A DNA stretch of 59,085 nt from contig CAYYNP010000021.1 of assembly GCA_964472545.1 (NCBI GenBank), forward strand, positions 1 to 59,085, read 5' to 3'. The first letter of the stretch is position 1; the number at the start of each line of letters is the position of its first letter. This DNA comes from CAYYNP01 sp964472545 (GTDB taxonomy: Bacteria > Planctomycetota > Planctomycetia > Pirellulales > Thermoguttaceae). The translations under genes were made by a program, and so were the position numbers. Shown in pieces: positions 22,908-31,883 of the stretch. The notes under the pieces are model-generated. The model did no database searches. It saw only the letters and a list, made by a program, of their open reading frames with translations, and was not told where the DNA came from.

Positions 22908-24254
22908 ATGACGGTTGTAGCAGTTGGTCCGGTCGTTCGCGTCGACGTGCGTTGGAGAATATGCGTGCAAGACCTGCCCATCCCCACTCTTGAACTCTTC
23001 CAGCGGCTGGGCATCGCCGTAGGGCTAGGGCTGTTGGTGGGCCTGGAACGCGAGCGCTCCTCCGCCGGAGCCGCCGCCGGCATGCGGACTTTCCCGCTGA
23101 TCACCGCCTTGGGCACCGTCACCGCCGTGCTGGGATTGGTCTTCGGCGGGTGGATCGTCGCCGCCGGGCTGCTCTCCATCGTGGCCGTGCTTGGCGTGGC
23201 CCATCTGCTAAAGATCCGCCAGCCGGACCCCACGCTGGGCACCACCACCGACGTGGCCATGTTGCTGATGTACGCCGTCGGGGCCTTGCTGGTCGTGGCG
23301 CCCGTCTCCGTGCCCGTCGCGGTCGGCGGTGGCGTGGCCATCTTGCTGCAATTCAAGCCGGAGTTGCACGCCTTCGCCAAGAGGCTCGGCGAGGGCGACC
23401 TGCGGGCGATCATGCAGTTCGTGCTGATCACCTGCATCATCCTGCCCGTGCTGCCCAACGAAACCTACGGCCCGTTGGGCGTCTTCAACCCGTTCGAGAC
23501 CTGGCTGATGGTCGTGCTGATCGTCGGCATGAGCCTCGGCGGCTATATCGTCTACAAATTCCTCGGCCGCAACGCCGGCATCTTACTGGGCGGTCTGTTG
23601 GGTGGTTCGATTTCGAGCACTGCCACCACGGTGAGCTACTCGCGCCAAGCCCGCGGCGACGCGTCGGCCGTCCGCACCGCGGCGATCGTGATCATGATCG
23701 CCTCGACGGTGGTCTACGTTCGGGTGCTGATCGAAATTGCCGTGGTCACCGTCGCCGCCCCGGAGTTCTTCTACAATGCGGCGGCCCCGGTGGGTATCCT
23801 AATGGGCTTGACGCTGCTGCCCGCCCTGGCGCTGTGGCTGCGCGCCCGCCGCGATCCGGCGCCGATGCCGAAGCAAGAGAACCCCACGCAGATGAAGTCG
23901 GCCGTCGTCTTCGGGCTGATGTACGCCCTGGTGCTGTTCGCCCTGGCAGCGGCCGAACGTTACGTCGGCCAGCAGGGCCTCTTCGCCGTGGCCGCCCTGT
24001 CCGGCCTGACCGACATGGACGCCATCACGCTCTCCACCGCGCGGATGTCGCTTGGCGAATCGGAGGCCGCCAAGCAGGTTGCGGCCAACGGCTGGCGGTT
24101 GGTCGTCATCGCGTCGCTGGCCAACCTCGCCTTCAAGTCCGCCCTGGCCGGCAGCCTCGGCGGCTGGCGTCTGCTGGGTTGGATCGTGCTGCTGTTCTCC
24201 ATCCCCGCGGCCGGTGCGGCGGCGCTGTTGGCGTTTTGGCCGTTGGGGGGGTAG
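22908..24254 (+). CDS. MgtC/SapB-DUF4010 family membrane protein
   Basis: A 448-aa protein with about a dozen hydrophobic helices. The N-terminal part carries the MgtC/SapB signature GLLVGLERERSSAGAAAGMRTF (about residues 39-60). The rest matches DUF4010 (FVLITCIILPVLPNETYG, SSTATTVSYSRQA, SGLTDMDAITLS). It is probably an ion or small-solute transport-associated membrane protein; the substrate is unknown. The first ~20 residues may not be translated, since GTG at 22965 starts closer to the conserved region. Confidence 0.88.
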   Translation: MTVVAVGPVVRVDVRWRICVQDLPIPTLELFQRLGIAVGLGLLVGLERERSSAGAAAGMRTFPLITALGTVTAVLGLVFGGWIVAAGLLSIVAVLGVAHLLKIRQPDPTLGTTTDVAMLLMYAVGALLVVAPVSVPVAVGGGVAILLQFKPELHAFAKRLGEGDLRAIMQFVLITCIILPVLPNETYGPLGVFNPFETWLMVVLIVGMSLGGYIVYKFLGRNAGILLGGLLGGSISSTATTVSYSRQARGDASAVRTAAIVIMIASTVVYVRVLIEIAVVTVAAPEFFYNAAAPVGILMGLTLLPALALWLRARRDPAPMPKQENPTQMKSAVVFGLMYALVLFALAAAERYVGQQGLFAVAALSGLTDMDAITLSTARMSLGESEAAKQVAANGWRLVVIASLANLAFKSALAGSLGGWRLLGWIVLLFSIPAAGAAALLAFWPLGG

Positions 24255-24299
24255 CTCCAAAACGAGCCGGCGGCGAAGGCGTTTGGCCGCCGCGGCTTG

Positions 24300-24830
24300 C
24301 TACGAGAGCCTATCAGTTCTGTCGGGGGGGTCTTTCTTGCCACCGAAATCATAGATGTTTATCAGGCCCTGTTCCTCGATGGCTTTCGGCCAAGTTCTTG
24401 TTTCGTATAACTCGAAGAGAGCTTTGTAGAACTCTCTGTAGATCTTCGCCACCGCGAGAAGCTTCTTCTGCCTTCCCTCGCTGCGCCGCAGTTCCACCTC
24501 CAACTTGGTCAACTCTAGCGCCTGCTCGGAGGCGTATTGCTTTAGCTTGGTCTCAGATTCCTTGTCTACCCTCTTGACCGCGATCATTGCCCCAACAAAA
24601 GAGCCAACAACACCGGCTAGGCCTCCCGCCAGTACACTCACGACGCCAATCACTGCCGTATCATCCAGTCGTGGCCAAACGGTCAGAAGCAAGATACCGA
24701 AGCCGACTATGTACACCGCCGGTAGCCAGAGCATTCGTGCCAGGGTAGCGTTGAGATCGTTCTTCATCTCTTCTCCAAAAAAACGAATCGCATCGTGTTC
24801 CTCGTCATGTAACGACGAGGGATGAGTCAT
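24300..24830 (-). CDS. Membrane-anchored coiled-coil protein, unknown
   Basis: A 176-aa protein with two hydrophobic helices (about 33-53 and 59-86), then a charged helical region (about 88-130, DKESETKLKQYASEQALELTK) typical of a coiled coil, and a soluble tail. The ATG at 24830 follows GGAAGA; ATG at 24767 is an alternative. Composition is less GC-biased than the neighbours. No family is recognised. It converges on the DUF4010 gene. Confidence 0.65.
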   Translation of the reverse strand: MTHPSSLHDEEHDAIRFFGEEMKNDLNATLARMLWLPAVYIVGFGILLLTVWPRLDDTAVIGVVSVLAGGLAGVVGSFVGAMIAVKRVDKESETKLKQYASEQALELTKLEVELRRSEGRQKKLLAVAKIYREFYKALFELYETRTWPKAIEEQGLINIYDFGGKKDPPDRTDRLS

Positions 24831-24891
24831 TCTTCCGTCGCCTTCCTCTCCTTATCCCCTGCTCACCTGCTCTCCTGCTCCCCCGAGCACA

Positions 24892-27105
24892 CTACAACTG
24901 CCCCAGAATCCACTCCACTACCGCCGCTTCCTGCTCCTCCTGCTCTCCATCGAACACATCCAATCCACCCGAGTGCCCCGCTGCCGCATAGGCCGCCGTG
25001 ACAACCGGCGGGACCCTTGCGCCTTCGCCCGCCAGTAGCATCTTGCCGGGAGCCGAAAGTGCAAGAACGCCCGGCAGATCACCGTACTTCGCGCCGCCGG
25101 GGAGGAAGTCGGCGTGGTCGAGCGAGGTCAGCTTGGCGAAACGGAAACCGGACGTGTCGATCGCCGCGGCGTCGACGGCGTCGACGGCGAGCGCCCGGGC
25201 AGCAGCCGCCCAATGTCCGGCGCCGTCGAGCCCGACCAGATAGACCTTGTCCGCCCGGGAACGCCCGGCCCGGGCCACGGCGATCGTCGAGAGCACGTCG
25301 TGAACACGGCGGGCGAACAGCGGCGGGTTGTAGCCGTAGGTGTAGCCGGCGTAGTCGTCTTTCTTGACCATCTTGTTCTTCGTCATCGGCTTGCCGTCGG
25401 CGGTGAACTCGCCTTGGCCGAAGAGGTCGACGCCGGTGACCATCATCCCGGCCTCGACCAGCCGCATCACGGCCGGTTTGGGATTCCCGGCGGCGTCGAA
25501 CAGGACCTGCTTGCCGGCAGGCCCCAGCCAGATCACAACCTCCCGATTCCACTTCCCCGATTCGGCCGGGCTGAGCACGACGCCCGGTACCTCCTCGCCC
25601 GCGGTCTCGTAGCGAATCACCCCGGTTTGCAGCCGGCAGGCGTCGAGTTGCTCACCGCCCACCGGCACGGCCTTGACCACTTCGGGGTCCGGCATGCCGC
25701 GTCCGATCATCACCTCGAGCGCCCCGCCGACCACCCGGCGATATTTGTCCAGGCCCTTGCGATCCCGCGGTACCAGCGCGGCCATCTGCCGATTCGAGTC
25801 CTCGGTGATCCACTTCAACAGCGATCGCTCGTGATCGTCGCCGCCGGGCGGCTTCGGATGATCTTCGTCCCAGACGCTCATCTCCTCGACCGACAGCGGC
25901 CGATAGTCCTCTTCGACGATCGGCTCTTCCTGGCCGATCTTCAGGTGCCGATTGAACCAGCCGTACATCGCCGCGCGGCTGGGGTAGTTGTAGTTGTGGC
26001 CGAATTGCACCAACGACTCGATCATCACCCGGTCCTCGATGCCGAGCATCTTGTAGTGCTGCTTCAGCTCCGGGAAGCCCTTGGTGGTCATCTCTTTGGT
26101 CCAGTCGTTGGCCGCCGAGAGCCCCAACGGCCGGGGCGAAAAGAGGGCCGCAATTTCGACGTTGCCCGTACCGACGCGCAGGTAACACGCGTTCTCACAC
26201 GTGCAGCCGCCCTGCATGGCCGTCGAGACCATCACCGCCGGAAACGACACGGCCGGCCGTGGATCGATCGCCGAGAGCACGAACGTCTGCGTCCCCCCAC
26301 CGCTGGCCCCGGTCACGCCGATCCGCTTCGGGTCGACGTCCGGCAGCCCGGCGAGGAAATCCAACGCCCGAACGGAGTTGTAGCTCTGCAGGCCCATCAT
26401 ATTCTGCATGCGGGCTTCGGCCTGAGGGCTAAAATAGCCCCAGTCTTTCGGCGTGTTCATCGCCTGGCGAACGCCCGGCCGGTGGGCGATCTGCCGGCTG
26501 TCGGCGTAGCCGACCATGTCGTAGTGAAACACGACGCAGCCCATCCGCGCCAGTTGCACGCAGCGTGCCTGGATCGGATGCCGTCCGCCAATGGCGAATT
26601 TCTCGCCGCCCTGTTCGATCTGCTCGCCGACGCTCTTCTCGCCGGCGTCGTAAAACCGCCCGTTGGCCCAATGTCCGTGTGGACAAAGCACCGCCGGAAG
26701 CTTCCCGCTACGGCCTTTGGGGCGATAGAGGTTGCCGGTGACGAAGTGGCCCGGGAAGCTCGCGAAGTAGACCTTCTCGACCGTATACTCCTCGCGGTCG
26801 ACCTTCCCGTGGATCACAGGGTTACTGGGCGTCTTGGTGGGCATCGGCCACAGCCCGGTCGCCACCAGCACCCGCCGCCGTACCTCTTCGCCTCGTTTGG
26901 CCCATGCTTCCGGCGTATCGCACGGATGGAACGGGAAGTAGGAGTTCAGCGTTCGCGGATCCTCCAACCGCACATCCTTCGGCAGTTCCCGCTGCGGCAA
27001 CACGCGGGGAATCTCCGCCACGGCCGTCGCCGAGATCAACAGCACGGCCAAGAGAACCACTGGCAGGCCAAACGTGGGTCGCGTCAGTTGTCGGAAGGTA
27101 CTCAT
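24892..27105 (-). CDS. Exported acetyl-xylan-esterase-like alpha/beta hydrolase
   Basis: A 737-aa protein with a signal peptide (about 1-30). The alpha/beta-hydrolase domain carries the nucleophile elbow GVTGASGGGTQ with Ser268, followed by oxyanion-side motifs (PHGHWANGR at about 142-150, VVFHYDMVGYADS). The C-terminal ~250 aa is a second hydrolase-like half (VYLVGLDGAGHWAAAA) without a clear Ser elbow. It belongs to the acetyl xylan esterase / dienelactone hydrolase class, probably deacetylating polysaccharides. The start has GGGAGAG upstream. Confidence 0.82.
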   Translation of the reverse strand: MSTFRQLTRPTFGLPVVLLAVLLISATAVAEIPRVLPQRELPKDVRLEDPRTLNSYFPFHPCDTPEAWAKRGEEVRRRVLVATGLWPMPTKTPSNPVIHGKVDREEYTVEKVYFASFPGHFVTGNLYRPKGRSGKLPAVLCPHGHWANGRFYDAGEKSVGEQIEQGGEKFAIGGRHPIQARCVQLARMGCVVFHYDMVGYADSRQIAHRPGVRQAMNTPKDWGYFSPQAEARMQNMMGLQSYNSVRALDFLAGLPDVDPKRIGVTGASGGGTQTFVLSAIDPRPAVSFPAVMVSTAMQGGCTCENACYLRVGTGNVEIAALFSPRPLGLSAANDWTKEMTTKGFPELKQHYKMLGIEDRVMIESLVQFGHNYNYPSRAAMYGWFNRHLKIGQEEPIVEEDYRPLSVEEMSVWDEDHPKPPGGDDHERSLLKWITEDSNRQMAALVPRDRKGLDKYRRVVGGALEVMIGRGMPDPEVVKAVPVGGEQLDACRLQTGVIRYETAGEEVPGVVLSPAESGKWNREVVIWLGPAGKQVLFDAAGNPKPAVMRLVEAGMMVTGVDLFGQGEFTADGKPMTKNKMVKKDDYAGYTYGYNPPLFARRVHDVLSTIAVARAGRSRADKVYLVGLDGAGHWAAAARALAVDAVDAAAIDTSGFRFAKLTSLDHADFLPGGAKYGDLPGVLALSAPGKMLLAGEGARVPPVVTAAYAAAGHSGGLDVFDGEQEEQEAAVVEWILGQL

Positions 27106-27235
27106 GACTCGTCTCTCCCGGGGATGGTTGCGGTTGGAATGGTCACGCCAACGCCACTTCGTTATATCCACCACGCATCCCGCTGGCAATCGTCTCCCAC
27201 AGGCCACTGGAGCCTCCAGAGGCGCGATTCTCCGC

Positions 27236-27265
27236 TTGCCCGCGTGTACCGCCGAAGGGTACTAT
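27236..27265 (+). promoter_or_regulatory. Sigma70-type promoter for small membrane gene
   Basis: TTGCCC (27236-27241) and TACTAT (27260-27265), 18-nt spacer, about 45 nt before the next gene start. Confidence 0.45.
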
Positions 27266-27312
27266 GGACGTTATCGCAGTCGCAATGCACCACACTCGAA
27301 AGGAGCATGCAC

Positions 27313-27570
27313 GTGCCAAACGACCTCATCAAGCAACTACAGACGAGTGTCCTGATCTGCGCCGTGCTGGCGATCGCCGCCGGGGCGACGGGCATGGTGT
27401 TCAGCTTCATGTTCCTCAGCTCCGCCACAATGGCCGACATCACCGCAGGTGCCGCCGGGTTCGTCGCCGGCTCCGTGCTGATCGCCGCTGGCCTGCTGTC
27501 GGTGGCCATACTCGCCGCCTGCGGCCAACGGCAGCCGTCGAGCCAACGGCCGGGTGAAGAGGAGACGTAA
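27313..27570 (+). CDS. Small two-TM membrane protein
   Basis: An 85-aa protein with two hydrophobic helices (about 12-36 and 42-70) and a charged tail (QPSSQRPGEEET). The GTG at 27313 is preferred over the ATG at 27307: AGGAG then sits 7 nt upstream instead of one. A sigma70-like promoter lies upstream. No family is recognised. Confidence 0.65.
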   Translation: MPNDLIKQLQTSVLICAVLAIAAGATGMVFSFMFLSSATMADITAGAAGFVAGSVLIAAGLLSVAILAACGQRQPSSQRPGEEET

Positions 27571-27619
27571 CGGTTGGAACCGGAAGAAGCAAAGACGACG
27601 GTCGGCACGCACTCGATCG

Positions 27620-28378
27620 TTAATCACCTTCCCACAACACGGTCTCCTTGCGCTCGAAGGCTGGCACCATGATCGCGTTGTACCAGCCCTTTGAAATGGA
27701 CGGAAACAACTCCTCCATCTTGGCCGTGGCCTCCAAGAAGCCCGGCCATTCTTCGCTGATCTCCAACCACGCGTCGGCGTTCGAGGCCGTTAGAAAGCCG
27801 AGGCAGATCTCGTCGGTGGAGAACAGATCGTGCTTGTAGGTGACGATCTTCCGAACGTCGGCCCAGCGGAGCGAGGCGAGGATTTCGTCGCTACGGACGA
27901 CTTGAAGACCGTCTTGTGTGACGCGTACCGACGGCGGCACGGGATTCGGTTCGCTCTTCAGTGCAGCATAGGACGCCATCCTCTGCAAGACGGCCCCGTA
28001 GAGGACAAAACCCGCAGAGATCGGCCACATGAAACCCGGCGGCGGGCCCCACCGCAGGATGCCGCCGGCCAGAAACGCGGCGCAGCCCCACACCGCTAGA
28101 TGCGGACCACCGAGAAGAAAGCCGATCCAGTCGTCGCGAACGCGGGCGATCGCGGCCAATGGAACCACGCCGAGAAGGCTCAAAACGACGGCCACGACGC
28201 AACGAAAGCCGATACTCGAAAACGTGTAGCGCAACTCCACGCCGAAGAACGCCGCGACCGGATTGCACAGCAAGAACGCCAGTCCGCCGAGTAGCATCCC
28301 GCTGACGCCACTAATGACGGCGATTCCCCAGACGGGGATTGTCGGCGGTTGCGAACTACCGGTCGAGTTCTTGCGCAT
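27620..28378 (-). CDS. Membrane protein with C-terminal soluble domain, unknown
   Basis: A 252-aa protein. Residues about 18-140 hold four or five hydrophobic helices. The last ~110 aa (from VRVTQDGLQVVRSDEILASLRWADV) form an alpha/beta domain with a PH- or immunity-protein-like look: a strand-rich start, then WPGFLEATAKMEELFPSISKGW. The start at 28378 has GGGAG upstream and a very good promoter just before it. Function unknown. Confidence 0.7.
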   Translation of the reverse strand: MRKNSTGSSQPPTIPVWGIAVISGVSGMLLGGLAFLLCNPVAAFFGVELRYTFSSIGFRCVVAVVLSLLGVVPLAAIARVRDDWIGFLLGGPHLAVWGCAAFLAGGILRWGPPPGFMWPISAGFVLYGAVLQRMASYAALKSEPNPVPPSVRVTQDGLQVVRSDEILASLRWADVRKIVTYKHDLFSTDEICLGFLTASNADAWLEISEEWPGFLEATAKMEELFPSISKGWYNAIMVPAFERKETVLWEGD

Positions 28379-28396
28379 CGTAATTACTCCCAAGTC

Positions 28397-28426
28397 AAGA
28401 TAGCCGAGGATCCGCGCCGTCGTCAA
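28397..28426 (-). promoter_or_regulatory. Sigma70-type promoter
   Basis: TTGACG (28421-28426) and TATCTT (28397-28402) with an 18-nt spacer, placing transcription start about 12 nt before the ATG at 28378. Confidence 0.55.
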
Positions 28427-28508
28427 GCTGCGGTTGCCGCATGCTTGACTGACAGCTCGGTTGGGCGTACCGTGTGAGTCGGCCAACCAGACCAAGAGGG
28501 AGGACGCC

Positions 28509-29948
28509 ATGCATAGTCCCGGCAAGCATGCCAATCACACGCGCAAACCGAAGACGGCCGCCGTCTCGCGCCGCAAGTTCCTCGGCGGGATTGCCGCGGC
28601 GGCAACGTACGCCATGGTACCGCGGCACGTACTGGGCGGAGAAGGGCACGTTGCGCCGAGTGCGAAGACGACGCTCGCCGGTGTCGGCTTGGGCGGCCAG
28701 GGCATCCAGAACATCGGCCACTTGCAGCAGTTTCCGGAAATCCAGGTGGTGGCCGTCTGCGACGTGAATCGCGAAGGCGGCGGATACCTCTCGTGGAATT
28801 GGACGCAAGGCAAAGAACTCCGCGTCACCGGGCGGGAACCGGCGCGGCGGATGGTCGACGAGCACTACGCCCAGCAGCGACGTGCCGGGACTTATCGCGG
28901 CTGTCGGGCGTATGCCGACTTCCGCGAACTGTTCGAGCGCGAGGACGTCGACGCCGTGATGGTCGCCACGCCGGATCACGTACACGCCACGGTGACGATG
29001 GCCGCCTTGCGGCGCGGCATGCACGTCTATTGCGAGAAGCCGCTGGCGTACTGCGTCTACGAGGCGCGGCGGATAGCGGAAGCGGCGCGGCGATTTGGAG
29101 CAGCCACGCAGTTGGGCAATCAAGGCCAGGCCTCGGAGGACGCCCGGGTCGTGCAGGAGTTCATCCTCGACGGGGCGATCGGCGCGGTCCGCGAGTGTCA
29201 CGTCACGTTCGGGCCACCGTTCTGGGAACAGCCCGAGTGGCACGGCCATCGCCCGGGCAGGCCGCCGGTGCCGGACGGATTGGATTGGGACCTCTGGCTG
29301 GGCCCGGCGCCCGAGCGGCCCTATCATCCGGCGTATCATCCGTGGCGATGGCGCGACTGGCGCGATTTCGGCACCGGCCCTTTGGGCGATATGGGCTGCC
29401 ACCGGCTGTCGACCGTGTTCAAGGCGTTGAAGTTGGAGCACGCCGTCAGCGTCGAAGCGACCTGCGAAGAGATCGGCGCCGAGATCTACCCGCGGCGGTT
29501 CGAGGTCCGCTGGGAATTCCCCGCCCGGGGCGAAATGCCGCCGCTAACGCTTTTCTGGCACGGCGGGGGCTTCAAACCGCCACGGCCAAAGGAGCTCGAA
29601 CCGGGCCGGCCCGTCGCGGGCGATCTCTACATCGCCGACGAGGGCTCGCTAATGGGCACGCGGCTGATCCCCGACGCCAAGATGAAGCGGTACGGCCGGC
29701 CGCCGCGCGTGTTGCCGCGTTCGCCCGGCCACGGCAAAGAGTGGGTCGACGCCTGCCGCGGCGGCCCGCGCGCCGGCTCCGACTTCGTCCGCCACAGCGG
29801 CCTGCTGACCGAGGCGGCGCTGCTGGGCAACATCGCCATGACGGTCGGCAAGCCGCTCGCCTGGGACGGCCCCAACATGCGCTTCACCAACGACGAGACG
29901 GCGAACCGCTATCTCCACCGGGCGTATCGAGCGGGCTGGACGGCGTAG
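28509..29948 (+). CDS. Tat-exported Gfo/Idh/MocA oxidoreductase
   Basis: A 479-aa protein. A Tat signal (SRRKFLGG near residue 20, then Ala-rich) precedes a Rossmann nucleotide-binding domain (GVGLGGQGIQN, AVCDVNREGGG). The family Lys is in CEKPLA, after the DAVMVATPDHVHA strand. The C-terminal Gfo/Idh fold includes DMGCHRLS, as in planctomycete periplasmic members that oxidise or reduce sugars with bound NAD(P). The start has GGGAGGA upstream. It diverges from 27620-28378 across 130 nt. Confidence 0.9.
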   Translation: MHSPGKHANHTRKPKTAAVSRRKFLGGIAAAATYAMVPRHVLGGEGHVAPSAKTTLAGVGLGGQGIQNIGHLQQFPEIQVVAVCDVNREGGGYLSWNWTQGKELRVTGREPARRMVDEHYAQQRRAGTYRGCRAYADFRELFEREDVDAVMVATPDHVHATVTMAALRRGMHVYCEKPLAYCVYEARRIAEAARRFGAATQLGNQGQASEDARVVQEFILDGAIGAVRECHVTFGPPFWEQPEWHGHRPGRPPVPDGLDWDLWLGPAPERPYHPAYHPWRWRDWRDFGTGPLGDMGCHRLSTVFKALKLEHAVSVEATCEEIGAEIYPRRFEVRWEFPARGEMPPLTLFWHGGGFKPPRPKELEPGRPVAGDLYIADEGSLMGTRLIPDAKMKRYGRPPRVLPRSPGHGKEWVDACRGGPRAGSDFVRHSGLLTEAALLGNIAMTVGKPLAWDGPNMRFTNDETANRYLHRAYRAGWTA

Positions 29949-29974
29949 GCGCGTTTGGACGTGCGCTGCTTGTG

Positions 29975-31576
29975 CTACTGCTTCAGCACCAACCGAAACG
30001 GCGTCAGCCCGTAGGCGTGGCGTTTCGACGTGTTGTCGAACGCGGCACAGCCGAACGGGTAGACTCCGCCGGGCTCGAACTGCACGTCGGTCGGTCGGTC
30101 GTCTTTGCCTGGGTGGCCCGTGTCGAGCTTCCGGCGGATGAAGAGTTGCCAACGGCCGTCTTCGTGCTTCGACGTGCATAACACGTCGCCGCGGTCGCCC
30201 GTGGCCGCCGTGCCGACGATGCCGGGGATGATCGTGCCGACGGGGATCTTGGCCATCAGTTGATCGGCCTCTTCGGTGCCGTATTCGACGGCGTTCTCTC
30301 GGGGGATCGCGCCGTCATGGACGTTGCCCGGGTCGCGGGGCAGGAACGCCGGATTGGCCTTGTCTTTCGACACATTCTTAGAGTAGCCGCTGGGGGGATC
30401 ACCCTCTTTGTCGGCTTTCAGGTCGCCGTGCCGGCCGCCGTCTTTGGCGTCGAGCTCGAGCTCGGCCCAGTATTTGTCGTCGACCTGGCCGAAGGGATCG
30501 GTCCGCGTGCCCTTCCAGTGCCAGACGTCGACGATCCGATCGCAGCCCTTGTAGCCGTACTTGTGGTCGACCTCGCCGGCGCCGCCGTGGCAATAGAGCG
30601 CGCAGCCGAACTTCTCGAACTGCCAATCCGGCTCGGCGGGGAAGATCAGCGAGAACTTGTCTTCGTAGTAGTGGCTTTCGTCGTCGGAAACGGTCACCAG
30701 GTGCTTGAAGCCGCCGGCCGTTCGTCGCCAGGGTTGGTAGCGGCGGTCTTCGGTGGGGTCGTCCCACTCGGCCTTGACGAACAACTCGTCGTCGTCGTAC
30801 ATCGCCCAAAGCGTTACGCGCGTGCGTCCGCCGTCGAATCCCACGCCGCCGGCGAGTTCGACCACCAGCGGCGCGGCGTCGTCAAACGGCAGCTTGCTCA
30901 CGTCGGAAGTGTCGCCGTCGTACTTCTCGGCCACCAGGTCGCGCGAGGGCGGATGGATCGGCAGGCCGCTGAGCACCAGACAACTCGTCACCGCCGCCAC
31001 CGGCACCAACGCGATCAGGTGGGCCCAGCGCGGATGCTGCCACGGCGCAAAGACCAACCGCAGCCAAGGCCGGCCCTTGGTCAGCGCGTTATACAAATGC
31101 CACAGCAGCGCAATCGGCAATACGAAGAAGCCGCCCACGAAGTGTACCCAGCGGGCGCCGAGATAGACGCCCTTCGGTCCCGGCCAACTCGACAGCAACA
31201 CGCCGCTGACGGCCACCGCCAACCCGCCGTACAGCAAGACCGCGTGCGTCGGACGCAAGCGGGCGGACTTGCGCCAGGCCAGCCACACCGCCAGCACGAG
31301 TGCCGGAAAGTAGACCAGCGAAGCCAGGGCGTGGATCCAGTGGACGGGGCCCTGCCAAAACCAAGACGGCAACCGCCCACCGAACATCGACCACTCGGGC
31401 GACGAGATCGCGTGCTGGCTGAAGCCGGTCAACGTGAGGATGATGAAGCTCGGCCAGAGCAGCCAGTGCATCAGGCGAAACAGATGAGGATACGGATTAC
31501 CTACTGACGGGCCGGCGTCAGAAGACGGGCTCGGCTCGGGCGATGCACTCGGGCTTTCTTTCGACGTTTGCGGCAT
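29975..31576 (-). CDS. Cytochrome b561-type / ethylbenzene-dehydrogenase-like haem protein
   Basis: A 533-aa protein. After a Ser/Pro-rich leader, residues about 27-245 form a b561-type di-haem membrane domain (YPHLFRLMHWLLW, GFSQHA, HWIHALASLVYFP). The C-terminal ~290 aa resembles the haem-binding gamma subunit of ethylbenzene dehydrogenase (EB_dh), with beta strands such as LWAMYDDDELFVKAEWDDPTED. A CALYCHGG segment in it gives a CxxxCH motif, possible c-type haem. It is likely a membrane electron-transfer protein. The start has AGGAGGAG upstream. Confidence 0.8.
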   Translation of the reverse strand: MPQTSKESPSASPEPSPSSDAGPSVGNPYPHLFRLMHWLLWPSFIILTLTGFSQHAISSPEWSMFGGRLPSWFWQGPVHWIHALASLVYFPALVLAVWLAWRKSARLRPTHAVLLYGGLAVAVSGVLLSSWPGPKGVYLGARWVHFVGGFFVLPIALLWHLYNALTKGRPWLRLVFAPWQHPRWAHLIALVPVAAVTSCLVLSGLPIHPPSRDLVAEKYDGDTSDVSKLPFDDAAPLVVELAGGVGFDGGRTRVTLWAMYDDDELFVKAEWDDPTEDRRYQPWRRTAGGFKHLVTVSDDESHYYEDKFSLIFPAEPDWQFEKFGCALYCHGGAGEVDHKYGYKGCDRIVDVWHWKGTRTDPFGQVDDKYWAELELDAKDGGRHGDLKADKEGDPPSGYSKNVSKDKANPAFLPRDPGNVHDGAIPRENAVEYGTEEADQLMAKIPVGTIIPGIVGTAATGDRGDVLCTSKHEDGRWQLFIRRKLDTGHPGKDDRPTDVQFEPGGVYPFGCAAFDNTSKRHAYGLTPFRLVLKQ

Positions 31577-31883
31577 GGATGCTCCTCCTGCTGCGGGGCT
31601 AAGTTTTGGCGGGAACGGACTCGATGGCGGGCGTAAACAGGGCGGGCGAATCTCGAGAGTCAGGTCGAGTTGGCCATTCGACTCGTCTGAGCGGCCCAAA
31701 CATGCCGTTTTTCAGCGTGGGGTCACACAAGTCGATCGATGTGGCGCCCTCGGGGGGGGCGCTGTCTGATAGGCACAATTATACTCAATTAAACTCCACC
31801 ATGCGACTAGGGTTTCGCGAGCCGAGCATATTTCGCAACCCCTCCCCCGCTACCCTTGAGCAGCCCTCCTACCCGCCGGCTCG
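31577..31883. other. Intergenic segment upstream of cytochrome gene
   Basis: No gene is seen. It holds a possible -10 box (31778-31783, TATAAT on minus) and a GC-rich hairpin GCGCCC/GGGCGC (31744-31749/31757-31762). Confidence 0.5.
31778..31783 (-). promoter_or_regulatory. Possible -10 box (TATAAT)
   Basis: A perfect TATAAT upstream of the cytochrome gene, but without a recognisable -35 and with a long (~195 nt) leader. Confidence 0.3.

Noticed and set aside
25114..27570. Long plus-strand ORF (818 aa) opposite the acetyl-xylan-esterase-like gene
   Set aside because: It is a shadow frame: its sequence is Arg/His/Pro/Val-rich without domains, while the minus strand has a signal peptide and Ser elbow. 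Only its last part (27313-27570) is a real small gene.
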